Positions 21,848-34,185 of a DNA stretch of 64,000 bases are shown here, one piece after another. Origin of the DNA: Eucommia ulmoides (Eukaryota; Streptophyta; Magnoliopsida; Garryales; Eucommiaceae); NCBI GenBank assembly GCA_016647705.1, contig CM028334.1:7597546-7661545 (forward strand). Direction: 5' to 3'. Each line of letters starts with the position of its first letter. The first letter of the stretch is position 1. The notes under the pieces are model-generated. The model had not been told where the DNA came from and did no database searches. It saw nothing but the letters and a program-made list of their open reading frames with translations. The translations under genes and the position numbers were made by a program.

Positions 21848-24800
21848 CCCTTAAAGCATATAGTAAAACATTATAACGGTCAATAGAGCCAGCAGAATAT
21901 TCATTTATTTTTGGGAAAAAGAACAAATGAATAAGACATCCTGAACTCTTCTGGTTTGGATCTGTCTCTATTCATAAGTCAGAAGTTTTCGCAACTCAAT
22001 CATATATACTTAAATCGAGGCATATAGAGTCAAATAAAAGATTAAATTAAGAAAACTATGAGTTTGGCCTTCTTCATCCAAGCACATAACATATTAATGC
22101 AAGTCTTTATGAGGTTTTCATATCTTAAAATACATAACACTAACAATGTATATCAGTGCATGTAGGCATCATTGCAATCCATTGATGCTTCCAATTTAGT
22201 AGAAATGACAAAGTTATATATTTAGGCAAAAGCAAACCTGGCCAGATGAATTGATAAATAACAATCTAATATTTGGCATTAACAATGACATGATCATTCG
22301 TTCTCTACTAAATTTGGGCATGAAATTAGAAGCAAAATATATCCACAAGCCGATTCCACAAATCCATATTGTCGATTCAGACATATGCATGAAAGAAAAC
22401 ACTACAATTTTTTCAACGGCTTAAAAAGAATTGGAAACATATGCAGGGAAGCAAATTGAACACAATTGATCATTCTCAATTTTGTATCAATTTTTCACTC
22501 TAAATCTATAATTTGTCAATATTTTTATCAATTTTTAATTAATAATAACACATTTTTTTGCTTTTGCAGGTACAAGCGTGGAAAAAAAGTAATACTGAAA
22601 AAGAGTTGAGAAATTAGCCAAAAAAATGTGAAATTAGAGAAAAACCTACAAACCGACCCGTAGCTCGACAAGTGACCCCGATTGTGATCCGAGATAGAAT
22701 GGGTTGTGTTGCAACCCAAGGCGCAGAACGTAGTAGCGGTCCCCAAATTGGGGAACCGTTACATCTAAATGCAATTTGAGATTATTATTTTTTCGGCCAT
22801 CGGGGGATTCTTGAGATTTAACCTTAATTCTTTATTTATTGATTTTTTTCTTCATCTTCTTCACGGAGGCTAGACACAGATATACTCCATCAAATAAGAT
22901 TGAAAGTTTGGAGTAAGAACATGATGTCGGTGAAAATCAACCTACAGTGTGGCGTATAAAGATCGGAAAAGAGAAGCCAATACTTTGATGCCGTCTCCTC
23001 TTTTCTATTTGAAGCCTTTGTTGATACAATTCTTCACTTCCTTGCTTCCTAGCCTGCTAGATAGCAATTTCATCTCGGTAAGAACACTAATTTCTTCTCA
23101 ATTTAATTTAGAAGCCAATCTGAGTTTTCGACTCTTCAATTCCTTCTACTTATCTGGCCTATACAAGAGCTCTAATTGTTTTTAATTTTGGCTCATGAGT
23201 ATATCTGAACTTCAATTCTGCCTCTTACATTCGCTCAACAATATCTTTCAAGTATTTCGTGTTCTATGTATGTATATGGACTCTTTATTTTTTAGGTGTT
23301 TAATTTTACTCGAAATATGTCGAATTTCTTGAATTTTTGTACTGAAATTAATTGATTCATTATTCGGTCAGATGGAATTGGAGAATAAAAAATAGAGTGG
23401 TGTTTGGTTTGTATATGATTAAGGCTTCAAAAATAGAAATGAAAATCAATGTACCTAAAATCTAAAGTTTCAGTTTTAATTTCTTCTTTGCAAACACTAC
23501 CTACATGGAGTGGGACCTGTAGCTTTGAATGTTGAGAGTTGAAATTGGGTGGCTATTAATTTGACCAACCTGTATGGAATTTAAATGGATACAGATATTT
23601 GTAGCATTTTTTTTTTTTTCATTTTTTTAAGATCCTTTAACTTGTGTCCATTGCCCCTTGCTTATTTGTTTACATTCTTCTTACAGTTTACACATGGATT
23701 TTAGGACTTGTTTTATTTTATAAGTTTCAGTGGTGCTCAGGGCAAAAATTTGCTTTGATAAGCAGTGGATTACAAAGGGAGAAAAGACTTATAAGTTGCA
23801 TTGCTATTTTTTTTATTTTTTTGCCATAAGCTTTAATCTGTAGTAGGTCAATGTACAAAATCATATATATTATTCTATCTCAGTATGTGTGTGTGTGTGT
23901 GTGTGTGTGTATTATTTTTTTTTATCTTTCTAAAAAGCAATGGTAAATATGGAAACCACATAAACTAACAGCATGCTTGGTTGGGAAGAATTGTTGCAGA
24001 AATAGAATCACAATTCCAAAGAAAAAATTGATCATATGTTTTATACGTTATTAAATGACGGAATTAGTTTAGTTGGAATAGTGATTCCCTTATTTTGATG
24101 GCCTTGGGGAGGTCTTAGTAATTATGATTCAGAAACAAAGACAAATATTAAGATGCAAAATTTTGATTCCATGACCAGTTTGATTCATGATTACATGGCA
24201 ATTGTAATTCTAACACCATTATGATTCAAATACATTTATATTGCATCTAACCAAACATTGCATCAAAACATTGATAAGAAGGGCATTCTTGTTGCATATG
24301 TAACACATGTAGGATAGAAGATCCAAGAGGACTATGTGTCAGGTGATAACTAAGGCATTCTTGGCATAAAATGAGTGGTGAGGGAATATCCATTTGTATG
24401 AATCCCCCTCAAAAAGGGATGTGGGAGTGGGACAATAATTTGAAGTTGTGACATTCTTACCGTTTCTTGTTGATATTGATGTTGATCATGTAATCCCTTT
24501 TAGGCACAAGAAACGTAGTCACCGTATTATAAATAGGTACATGAAGACTTGAAATAGAATAGAAAGGACAAATTAGTGAGCATGTCACACTGACAATTAT
24601 GTTGCATCTTCATCTCCCTATTCAATGCCAGGATGTAATATACTGTCTCATTTTTGTTATCAGTATGGTTATATCCAACTATTGCATGTAGTGATCGAGG
24701 CTGAGATAAGCCAAATGGGATGATCCATTATTTTTTTTCTAGCTATTTACTTTTACCTGCATGTTACCTCTTCCTATTTACATAGGGGGCATGTGTAAGT

Positions 24801-25904
24801 AAAGCTACGGATTATCGATCTACTATCAAGTAAAATTTTGATTTTTTACTTTTACTTTCAAATAGAAGAGATTTTAGTAAAAAAAAAACTTAAAATAAAA
24901 CTGTTACCAAGGGATACCTTATTTTTTATTTTAAGATTTTTGATGGACCGAAATCTCTCCCCCTAAATGTTCTCAATCAAATTCTTTTGAATTAAGAGGT
25001 ATTTTATAAGGATAACACTGAGATAAGATGTCATCTTTACATTACTAACAAAGATTTTTCTTCTTTTCTACTTTTACTTGAAAGTAAACATATATTTCCA
25101 TAAGAGTAATTTTTCATTATTATTCATTTGCATTCAATTTATTTTCTCTGTTTAAATTTGTCAAATTTTGTCAAATATTTTCTCTGTTTAAATTTGTCAA
25201 TCGGCGATCTCAGTCTTCTCAACTATCACATCGATACTATGAACTATTTTGTCACCATTTTTTCTTACCAAACCGTCCTTACTGAAATATTTATATTCCT
25301 TAATATGTTAAATTACTATATTTTGTCCATATTTTAATTCTGATTGGTGTGAATTCAATAACATTTGATATAACAATTCATGAAATATTGAAGGAATGTT
25401 TGTTCATAGTGAACGATATTAACTCAGATATTTTATTTTTTAATGCAAGTGGTTATATGAGAATTGGAATATCGTAACATATTTTAATTCGAATAGTTTA
25501 CATTCCGTGATTTGTACTTAAATATAGGGAATTTATCCTTCTAATTTTCATAAAATATATTGGAACATGAGATGACAAGCACGTGTGAAGCACATGCTAT
25601 CCACCTAGTTTTATTGTAAAAAGACGTGAATACTCTTCTATTATTTAAAAATAATAAAACATTTATTCTTTTATTTTTATAAAATTCACTAACATCCCTT
25701 TTTTTTTAAAAATATATTTTATCCCTAATTGTTTAAACAATTATATTCACCCCCACCACCGCTACCACCCTCTGGGGTCATCTTCTCCTCATTCTTCTAC
25801 TTTCGTCTTCCTTATCCTCCTCCTCTTCCTTCTCCTCACTCTCTCTCTCTCTCTCTCAGATTCATCACGTTGACGAATGGGTCTCTCTATTTCTTTTGGC
25901 TCAG
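21848..25904. other. Intergenic region with no supported gene
   Basis: AT-rich. It contains the second copy of the dispersed duplication (about 22930-23230) and a GT microsatellite (about 23886-23911). The stretch at 24270-24660 has a TATA-like ATTATAAATAGG at about 24519-24536 and looks like an LTR or promoter remnant, but I found no partner copy. No protein family is recognisable in its ORFs. Confidence 0.5.
22930..23230 (+). repeat. Copy 2 of a dispersed, diverged duplication
   Basis: Partner of 13070-13400, about 9.8 kb away, in the same orientation. The copia element lies between them, so the pair may be older than that insertion. Nature unknown. Confidence 0.5.
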
Positions 25905-25909
25905 ATCCC

Positions 25910-27283
25910 TGATTGCTCAAAAATAATACACTTAATTTGGTACCGCTATACTGATATAATACGGTGTTCAAGTAAGGTGTCGAATCACATGGATCGATCT
26001 CGTAACTATTAATTTTTAATTATTTTTCTTTCTGTCACGAAAATGAATTTTGATTTTTTAGTTTTGATTTTTAAGAGCAAGAATATAAAATAATAAATCC
26101 AGACAAATATAAAATAAAGAACCGAGTTAGGAATTTCAGGTTTCGTATTTTGGGATTTATGTTATTATTGTATTTTCTTTTTAATTCATATTTGTCCAAA
26201 CGAGTGTTCCTAACTACAAGTCGAAAGTACTCAGAAAGATTAGAGTGATTATTCATTGGCATGATTTATCTTCAGTATTTAATTCATATGTTACTCTAAT
26301 CTAGGGTGAATTAAAATTTAGACATAAACCATCCAAACCAATAATCAAATCCCAAAAATACTATTATATGATTGTTAGGTCTAAACTACAGGTACTAGAT
26401 CTAACGTTCCCGTAGTAATTAAATTTCAAATCAAAATCTCTACAAGAACACTTTGAAATTAAATTCAATCACAATTTAACCGAATCAAGAACGAAACTCC
26501 GCACCATACAATTGTTACACATAACCCAAAATTAAACAAGAAACTTACAATATTACATAATCCAAAATACTTACTTTAATCCTAATTCGGTTTAAGAGAG
26601 ATTAGCTGTTCATCGAAGTGAAAAATGGCATTTTCTCGGATACAAGCCTTGAAAATGCTATTACCACCTTGCTCTTGAAGTTTTAGCTTCAACCTTCAAC
26701 GGAGATCTAGGAAGATGATGGATGAAAAAAATGAAAACCTAAAAGAACTACTCTCTGCTGCTGCCTCTCCAAAAAACAAAAAATCTAACTATCTAAATGA
26801 AAATGGCCTCATCTGAAGAGAAGAAAAATGAGGCCTCCAAAAACAACTCACAGCCAAAAACCCAAGTCCCCTATAATATCATATAAAAATAAAAGAAGAA
26901 GATAGACCCAAGAAACCCCCCACCAACCCAATGTTTTAGGGGTTTCTTCAAAATCTTAAAAAAATAAAAAATAAAATAAAATAAGGGGCTTTAGTGGGTT
27001 TCTTGAAAGAAACCCACGAAAGTAGTCAAAAGACACAATGTTGCCAGCAGGCGCTGGCTAGCATGGCGCCCGCGACGCCACGCGCATAACGTTTTGATCG
27101 TTTCGGTCTTTCGCAGTTCACTCATTCTTTGTCTAATTTACCCCAAATTAATGTGTTTTTACACCAAATCCAAAATCCTACCAAAACAAATAAAATGAAT
27201 CAATTTCAACTAATTTAATTTATTCAAAAGATTAACAAAACTTAATTTAATGGTATTAGATCGCATAAAATGTGAAGTGATCA
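25910..27283 (-). repeat. 3' LTR of element B
   Basis: 1,374 bp, aligning end to end with 32039-33410. It includes the AT-rich first part, a region read as MAFSRIQ on plus in both copies (not a gene), and a GC-rich patch near 27045-27090. Confidence 0.93.
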
Positions 27284-27299
27284 CACTCTCAAACCTAAA

Positions 27300-27321
27300 T
27301 TTTGCTAGTCTTCAAGTAAAA
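27300..27321 (-). other. Hairpin next to the polypurine tract of element B
   Basis: Same position and sequence as 4069-4090 in element A. The arms are TTTTGCT and AGTAAAA, with loop AGTCTTCA and one arm position changed. Confidence 0.65.
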
Positions 27322-28565
27322 CTAAATATACCAATTAAATGAAAAGTCATTTTCGTGGAAACACGCTAAATGCCACAAGCCTTTAAACCCCTAGATTACC
27401 CCCAATAGACGAGTTTAGTCTCATGATGGTTTACAGTGATGATACCCACAAACATCCCAGGTTCTTATTGTTGATTGTATTTCTTACAAAAGATTTGTTA
27501 ATCTTTTCCAATGTTAGCACATCAAATCGAAATCATCCAAGAGTTACCAATTTAGTCATTGATTTCCTAGAACATGAATCCTAACAATAACAATTTTTAC
27601 ACCCACAACATATACATGATTTTTTATTTATAATGAATTTATTGTAAAGTCTCTAGTCACCTAAATTTTAACAATCAAATAATGTTTCCCCAAAAGTATT
27701 TATTTATTTATTTTTGTTTTTGGTTCGTTTAATACATATATCTCTATTTTTTAATTTTTTTTTTTTCAATTTTCTTTAAATAAGTGACCTGTGCAATGCT
27801 AACCCTACTAGACTTTCTATAATGTCTGTGTAGCTAGTATTGGGCCAATGATTTTAATCCAGTTGGCTCGGGGTATTAGGTGTTAAGACACCCTTCAGAC
27901 TTAATAACTCGAACATTTTAGGTTTCGAAGTTAACGAGTCACTTATTGTCTTAACAAATCGCTTTCTTCTTTTAACGCGAACACTCAAAGCTTACTGAGG
28001 TAAGAGACTCGATTACTCAGCGAAAGTTCATCATTAATACAAAAAATCATTATTATTAACACAATTGTTTTTATATATAGAGTAAGAATACTCCAGGGGT
28101 AAATTATTATCATGCCAAAACTCAGCAAACCAGTACCTGTATTAACTTTAAAATAAATAAAGGTCAAGATGCATGCGAAGATCGAAAAATTATATACTTT
28201 TACAATTAAGTGCTACGCTCCAATGACTATTCAGCTAACCCAAGTTTGTATCCGACAGATGTATTTGCATAAGATAGATTGACAATATCCAGCATGAAAG
28301 AATACAAACATTTACCCACCCCCAAACCTAAAATTAGCATTGTCCTTAATGATAAGAACACACAAGATCGTAATGGAATGAACAATAGTACCTGATTTAT
28401 TGGCAAAAATACTACACTTGATGGCGCGGAACACGCCCCCAAACCTGTGTACTTGAATTATCAAAATAAACACAAAAATTGATAAGTTAAATAACTTAGT
28501 CAATCAACCCAATCCTCACCAAGTTGTATTTATTTATTTATTATCTTTTTTCTTTTTTTTATTTA

Positions 28566-28591
28566 TGGGTTGTCTCCCACGTAGCGCTAAA
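28566..28591 (-). other. Conserved post-gag hairpin of element B
   Basis: On minus, AGCGCTACGTGGGAGACAAC is followed by CCAT. The core stem TGGG/CCCA and the loop AGACAA are identical to element A, with a possible outer G-T pair. It is about 40 bp after the last gag-like ORF (ending 28631). Confidence 0.7.
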
Positions 28592-28630
28592 TTTAACGTT
28601 TTCAGCCGGACGATGAATGCCTTAAACCCC

Positions 28631-29693
28631 CTAACCGTAGTGGAGTAATCCGTTCCTCACCTTTTGTTGAGCTACTCTCCAGTCAGTCAGAAATAAGTAT
28701 TGGGCGACACTCAAATTTTTCAACTTCTTTCCCAGATCAAATCTCATTTCTTTCTTGTAGGATTTACTTGGTTGTCTTTTTATGAAGACTTCCGAGAGAA
28801 GCTGAGTCTCGTCAACCCACTGGATATGACAAGAATCGTCCAGAATCGGGGTTAACGGTTGGTTTATCGCATCAAAAAGATAAACCTTAATTTTGAGATG
28901 CGGTGGTATGGGAACAATGGATGGCTCAATCAAAGAAAGATTATCCAAATATTTTTCTGATAGTTGGATCTCCTCTTCCTTATGATTTTCTACCCCGACC
29001 TCCTCCATGTACGCATTCTCGACCTACATGCTCACCAACTCACCTTCACTGTTGTATCCCACTTTCTTTTCTGTCTCACTAACCTGTGATGGCTAAGCCA
29101 AAGACGACTCATGCTTGGGATCATTGCGTTTGGGTTCCTCACCAGTCTCACTCAGTTGTGGTCCTTTTGATGACTCTTTATTTTTACTCTCATGCTCTAG
29201 ACCACTATTCTTAACTCATGCTCTCCACATTCTCCGTATTCAGAGCTTCAACGAGATGCCTGATTTGGGCTTCTAGTCAAGCTATAGATTGAGAGTTTGA
29301 ATCTATCATTTTGGTTCGACCTTCCAAGATTTTAAGGACTTGTTGCATTTCATCAATCTATTCGTCCCTAGTTTCTTGGGAAGACGATGGTTAAGCTTGG
29401 GATTAATAGTAGGATTTATCGTAAAAATACGACCCTAAAGGTTCGTAATAATAATGTTAATCCCACCCATACGGATTTGAACATTGATTAAATTCGGTCG
29501 GTGGGTAATACGGGTCGAAATAAACATTATCATATGAGCATGTGGGATAATGCCAATTATACATACATTGGTTGGTAAGATAAGTATGACTTTGACATGC
29601 GGTGCATAAATATGGGTCATGTTGTGGTTTAAAGGTATTAGATTGATCTATTTTTTTTAGTAAAGTAGCTAACGTCCTCAAGACATAATCCAC
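28631..29693 (-). pseudogene. Gag-like ORF fragments of element B
   Basis: Two minus-strand pieces are visible. One (29693-29457) contains a degenerate zinc-knuckle-like CxxC-xx-H-x6-C (CTACQSHTYLTNQC) in a Tyr/Pro/Asn-rich context, as seen near the end of Ty3 gag. The second (29008-28631) is acidic, then basic, and ends in LSVAQYLFLTDWRVAQQKVR. Sequence between them reads glutamate- and serine-rich in another frame. No protease, RT or integrase is seen. I infer a decayed gag by position and style, not by a confident domain match. Confidence 0.5.
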
Positions 29694-29723
29694 TACCCTA
29701 GTCCCAGAAAAAAATTATTTATG

Positions 29724-31790
29724 TGTTGGCCCAGTAGAATACCCAAGAGGGGGGTGAATTAGGTAATTAAAATATTATCATAATAAAATTCAATAAATTA
29801 AATAATTAATTTTAAGCCTAAATTAATTATTATCTTTATAATACAACGGAATAATATAATCAACTAAGTGCATACCCAAACAGTAAAAATAGCAAAGTAA
29901 ATATAGCAGCACACAAAAGATTTATACTGGTTCACTAAGCTACTCTTGGCTAATCTAGTCCCCCAAGCTCCACGAAAGTCGCACCCACTAAAATCAAGAT
30001 CCCTTTAAAGGTAGGAACCAAACCCGCACACTGATTCTTTTACAGGCATAGAATCAACCTTTACAATATCATTGTCTCAAGTTAAGGAAGAACCTCTACT
30101 TTTTACAGGCTAAAGAATAGTCTAATTCTTTTTTAACACTAAGGCACAAGAATCAAAATCTCACAAAACACTCCAACTATCATTTTCACATGTAAGGATG
30201 GAACATTTACAAATCACTCACAACGCAATTCTTATCCAGGAAGAATCATTACCTCAATCTCTTTACAAAAAGAGACTAAAACCCAACTACTCCTGATTAA
30301 ATACTCTCAATAGTATTTAATCTGTCACGACTCACCAATACAAAAATTGATGAGAAGTAAATCTTATTTGGAGCTTCTACCACCCCAGATAAACACTAAC
30401 TCAATTAATATCCCAACTAGTGATAGAAATACGTGAGATACAAAAAATCTAATTTCAACAAAATATAGGTAGCAAATTAGAGCACGTAATCAGATTCAAG
30501 AAATTATTTGTAAAAATATTTTCTTCAAAAAATTATAAACAATTTCTAAGATCAATTTTCAAATATAGAATAAAAAACAAATAATAAATAATATGAAAAG
30601 ATTTCACCCGGAATCCACAGAAATAATGATTAGAACAATATAGTTTCAAATCCGGTATCAGCAAAAAATGATCGTAATTGATTCTCAAAATCACTCTTAG
30701 AAAAACTCACAATATCGTAGAATGATAACTCTTATAAAAGCTCACAAATGATATAAACTCTTTTAGCTCTCTCTCAATGAATGATTAGTCCTAATTAAAA
30801 TTCACAGGTCTATTTAAAGAAATATGTAATCAACCTTCTAACGGCTAATTTACATGTGTCATGACAAATAAAAGCTCTTATAGACCCCTTATATTATAAG
30901 GACTTCATTTAAGTTCAATTCTACTAAAAACATCTTTCAAATCTCTCAATTAAACCCCCAAAGTATTTCTCAATAAGTATAGAATCTATTTCAAGTACCA
31001 AATTGAGAAACATTAATATTTAATTAACTATATTAATAGGATTTAGTTAGTATATGAACCATATCTTAAATATAGATAATATCCCACAATTCTCTCTCAA
31101 ATCCCAACCAAAAACAGTTACTTTTGGATACAATCTCGAATCAAACTGTATCCTAAAACAGCGCGTTCGGTCGACTGCCCAGTCGACTACCCAACTCAGA
31201 TTGCAACCAAGCTATCGTCGTTGCGTGCATAAGTCGACTGCACGGTCGACTCACAGATTCAGAGAGTTCAGCACTACTTCACCAGTCAACCTATCAGTCA
31301 ACTTGTTGATTCATAAAGTTCAGCCTTCTTGGTCAGTCGACCTGCCGGTCGACTTAGAGATACATAATGTTACAGTTTCTTTGTCTGGTCGACCCACCAA
31401 TTGACTGCTGTCACTGGATCTATTTTTTGAATATGTTTTTAACTTATTTTCTTTTACGATTTTTCCCCTTTAACCATTTTCTTCTCTTGATTAGCTCCAC
31501 TAATATTCAAAATTATTTCTTCTTATTTCACAAAGGAGCAAATAATTTAACTTAATCAAAACATACATAAAAGAAAAAATATATTTTGTGTCATGTGTGT
31601 GTTCCTAAATGGGATATTAAGAGTTAAAATTTACCTGAATTATTTTTTTTAATTTCTTCAAACTCTTAATTCTTCTTCATCATCTTGACATTTTCCTTTT
31701 TGGAACTTTAAATCACTGAAACACTCAATTAAACATTAGTTCCATCAAAACATCAACACTTAATTATTCATCAAAATCTTAGGATCAACA
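29724..31790 (-). mobile_element. Solo LTR, family S copy 2 (2.1 kb)
   Basis: On plus it begins TGTTGGCCCAGTAGAATACC and ends AGGATCAACA. A perfect 5-bp TSD, TTATG, lies at 29719-29723 and 31791-31795. Homologous to 39568-41696 (same orientation) and 15541-17772 (inverse). It interrupts the internal region of element B and contains repeated GTCGAC-type motifs at about 31165-31410. Confidence 0.94.
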
Positions 31791-32038
31791 TTATGAATTT
31801 TATATTTATATTTATATTTTTTCATTCTATTTTTTTTTTTCGAAAGGAAAAGAAAATTAAAAAAATGGACAGAATAACTTGGAATCCTTACTTGAAGATC
31901 TAGAGTTGAAAATTGAATCTTAGTTAATTTGCAAAGTAAAACTCAAGAAATAAAAGAGATGGATATATACAGATGGAGAGAGAAAAAAATAGAAATCAAC
32001 AATTAGCGATGTCAATCCCTAGCAATGGCGTCAAAATT

Positions 32039-33410
32039 TGATCGCTAAAAAGTAATACCCTTAATTTGGTACCGTGATACTAATGTGGTACAGTATTTAA
32101 GTAGGGTGTCAAATCACAGGGATTGGTCTTGTAACTATTAATTTATAATTATTCTTCTTTTTTCCACGAAAATGAGTTTTGATTTTTTAGTTTTGATTTT
32201 TAAGTACAAGAATATAAAATAATAAATCTAGAAAAATATAAAATAAAGAACTGGGTTAGAAATTTCGGGTTTCGTATTTTGAGATTTATGTTCTTTTTGT
32301 ATTTTCTTTTTAATTTAAATTTGTGTAAACTAGTGTTCCTAACTACAAGTCGAAACTACTCAAAAAGATTAGATTGATTATTCATTGGCATGATTTATCT
32401 TCAGTATTTGATTCATGCGTTACTCTAATCTAGGGTGAATTAAAATTTAGGCATAAATCATCCAAAACAATAATCAAATCCCAAGAATACTATTGTATGA
32501 TTGTTAGGTCTAGATTACAGTTACTAGATCTAACGTTCCAGCAGTAATTGAATTTCAAATCAAAATCTCTACAAGAACACTTTGAAATTAAATTCAATCA
32601 CACTTGAAACGAATCAAGAACGAAATTCCTCACCATACAATTGTTACATATAATCCGAAATTAAACAAGAAAATTATAATATTACATAAGCCAAAATACT
32701 TACCCTAATCCTAACCCGGTTGAAGAGAGATTAGTCATTCATAGTAGTGAAAAATGGCGTTTTCTCGGATACAATCCTTGAAAACATCATTACCACCTTG
32801 CTCTTGGAGTTTTAGCTTCAACCTTCAATGGAGATTTGTGAAGATGATGGATGAAAAAAATGAAAACCAAAAAGAACTACCCTCTAATGCCGCCTCTCCA
32901 AAAAAAAAAAAAAACAAGAAAAACCTAACTATCTATATGAAAATGGCCTCATCCTAAGAGGAGGAGAATGAGGCCTCCAAAAAACACTCTTGACCGAAAA
33001 CCCAAGTCTCTTATAATATCATGCAAAAAGAAAAGAAGAAGATGGGCCCAAGAAACCCCCCACCAACCCAATGTTTTAGTGGGTTTCTTGAAAACCTTTA
33101 AAAAAAATGCTTTAGTAGATTTCTTGAAAGAAACCCACTAAAGTGGTCAAAAGACACAAAAACCATGCTGCCAGCAGGCGCTGGCTGGCGTCGCGCCTGT
33201 GACGCCTTGTGCGTGACATTCCAATCGCTTCGATCTTTTTTGGTTCGCTCATTCTTTGTCTAATTTGCTCCAAATTAATGTGTTTTTGCACCAAATCCGA
33301 AATCGTACCAAAACAAATAAAATGAATCAATTTCAACTAATTTAATTTGTTCAAAAGATTAACAAAACTTAATTTAGTGGTATTAGATCTCATAAAATGT
33401 GATGCGATCA
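32039..33410 (-). repeat. 5' LTR of element B
   Basis: 1,372 bp, the partner of 25910-27283. ORFs such as 32754-32957 recur in the other LTR and are not genes. Confidence 0.93.
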
Positions 33411-33415
33411 ATCCC

Positions 33416-33737
33416 CCGATCAGAAGAAATTGTTCCAGAGCTTCCGCCACTCAAAGTGAAGAACTTTCCATTCATCAAAACGGCAAACTCAGAAGATCTT
33501 TATCATTTAGTAGGAGGTAGCCAAAACTAAGGAATCTCTAGGGATCATCATGAATTCTTTCAAAGAACTGGAAGAATCTTCACTATTGATTCTTGAGAAC
33601 GATTTTTTGATCCCAAATTTCCCCTTCGGATCTTTCCACAAATATTTTTCAGCCACCTCAAGCAGCCTACTAGAACACGAATGAATCTTTGTCTCTTGGC
33701 TCGACAACCAGAAACCCAATTCAATAATTTATGCGAG
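33416..33737 (+). pseudogene. UDP-glycosyltransferase (UGT76-like) fragment
   Basis: Seen on plus: from the right edge of element B the frame reads PRSEEIVPELPPLKVK, FPFIKTANSEDLYHLVGG, then after a short degenerate piece GIIMNSFKELEESSL, PNFPFGSFHKYF and SWLDNQKPNS, VIYASF. These are the middle blocks of a plant family-1 UGT (the VPELPPL linker, NSF/TFEELE, FP(I)GPFHK, SWLD-Q-P-SVIYVSFG), in correct order. One stop, one probable frame slip and loss of everything after YASF show it is a fragment. The PSPG sugar-donor motif and the N-terminal acceptor domain are missing. Element B cuts it at the 5' side; the 25860-25909 side may continue the frame but is too short to be sure. Confidence 0.8.
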
Positions 33738-33739
33738 TT

Positions 33740-34177
33740 TCGAGAATCCTCTTCTCCTTATTCTTCTACTTTCTTCTTCGAGAATCCCAGTGGCATGATT
33801 AGATAATGTTGGCAAAATTGTTTCATAAATGAATTTAAAAAATTAAAAAATTATTATTTAATTAATTATAGAGAAGAAATTTAAGAAATAGAAATGAAAC
33901 ATATCGAAACTAACAGATTACAACATAAAACAAGGGAATAGAAATTTAAATTACAATGTGTTTATAAAATACTCAATGAAAAAAGAAGAACATAATACGT
34001 ACTTTATTACCGAAGAAAAACTAAAACAAAATACCAAAAAAAGAAGATCGAGACAATCGTTTGATAATTTTTCCTTAAAATAGATTTCACCCTCGCTACG
34101 TTATTTACAGTTTGAATAAGTGTCTATCTCCCATGATATAATGATCAATAGCAACTAGTACCAGTATTGGAAATCAA
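33740..34177. other. Non-coding spacer
   Basis: AT-rich, with a polypyrimidine stretch at 33750-33779 that repeats 25781-25810. No gene or element recognised. Confidence 0.45.
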
Positions 34178-34185
34178 AAGCTTTA

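Larger units (their letters stand above)
25910..33410 (-). mobile_element. Non-autonomous Ty3-type LTR retrotransposon B with nested solo LTR
   Basis: Seen: LTRs at 25910-27283 and 32039-33410 have TG...CA ends (TGATTGCTC / TGATCGCT; GTGATCA / GCGATCA). A perfect 5-bp TSD, ATCCC, lies at 25905-25909 and 33411-33415. On minus the primer site at 32033-32014 (TGACGCCATTGCTAGGGATT) is a mutated tRNA-Asp type. The purine tract beside the left LTR is TTTAGGTTTGAGAGTG. Removing the nested solo LTR leaves a 2.7-kb internal region, like element A, with gag-like ORF fragments only and no pol. It therefore depended on another element for mobilisation (inference). It inserted into a UDP-glycosyltransferase-like sequence. 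Confidence 0.94.

Noticed and set aside
24270-24660. Possible LTR or promoter remnant with TATA-like sequence
   Set aside because: No partner copy, TSD or primer site found in the window; kept only as a note in the intergenic entry.
24820-25110. Possible MITE with TTACTTTTACTTTCAAAT-like inverted segments
   Set aside because: The inverted match is short, AT-rich and imperfect, and no target duplication could be identified.
32754-32957. Plus-strand ORF starting MAFSRIQSLKTS
   Set aside because: Repeated in the other LTR of element B (near 26620-26800), hence LTR sequence.
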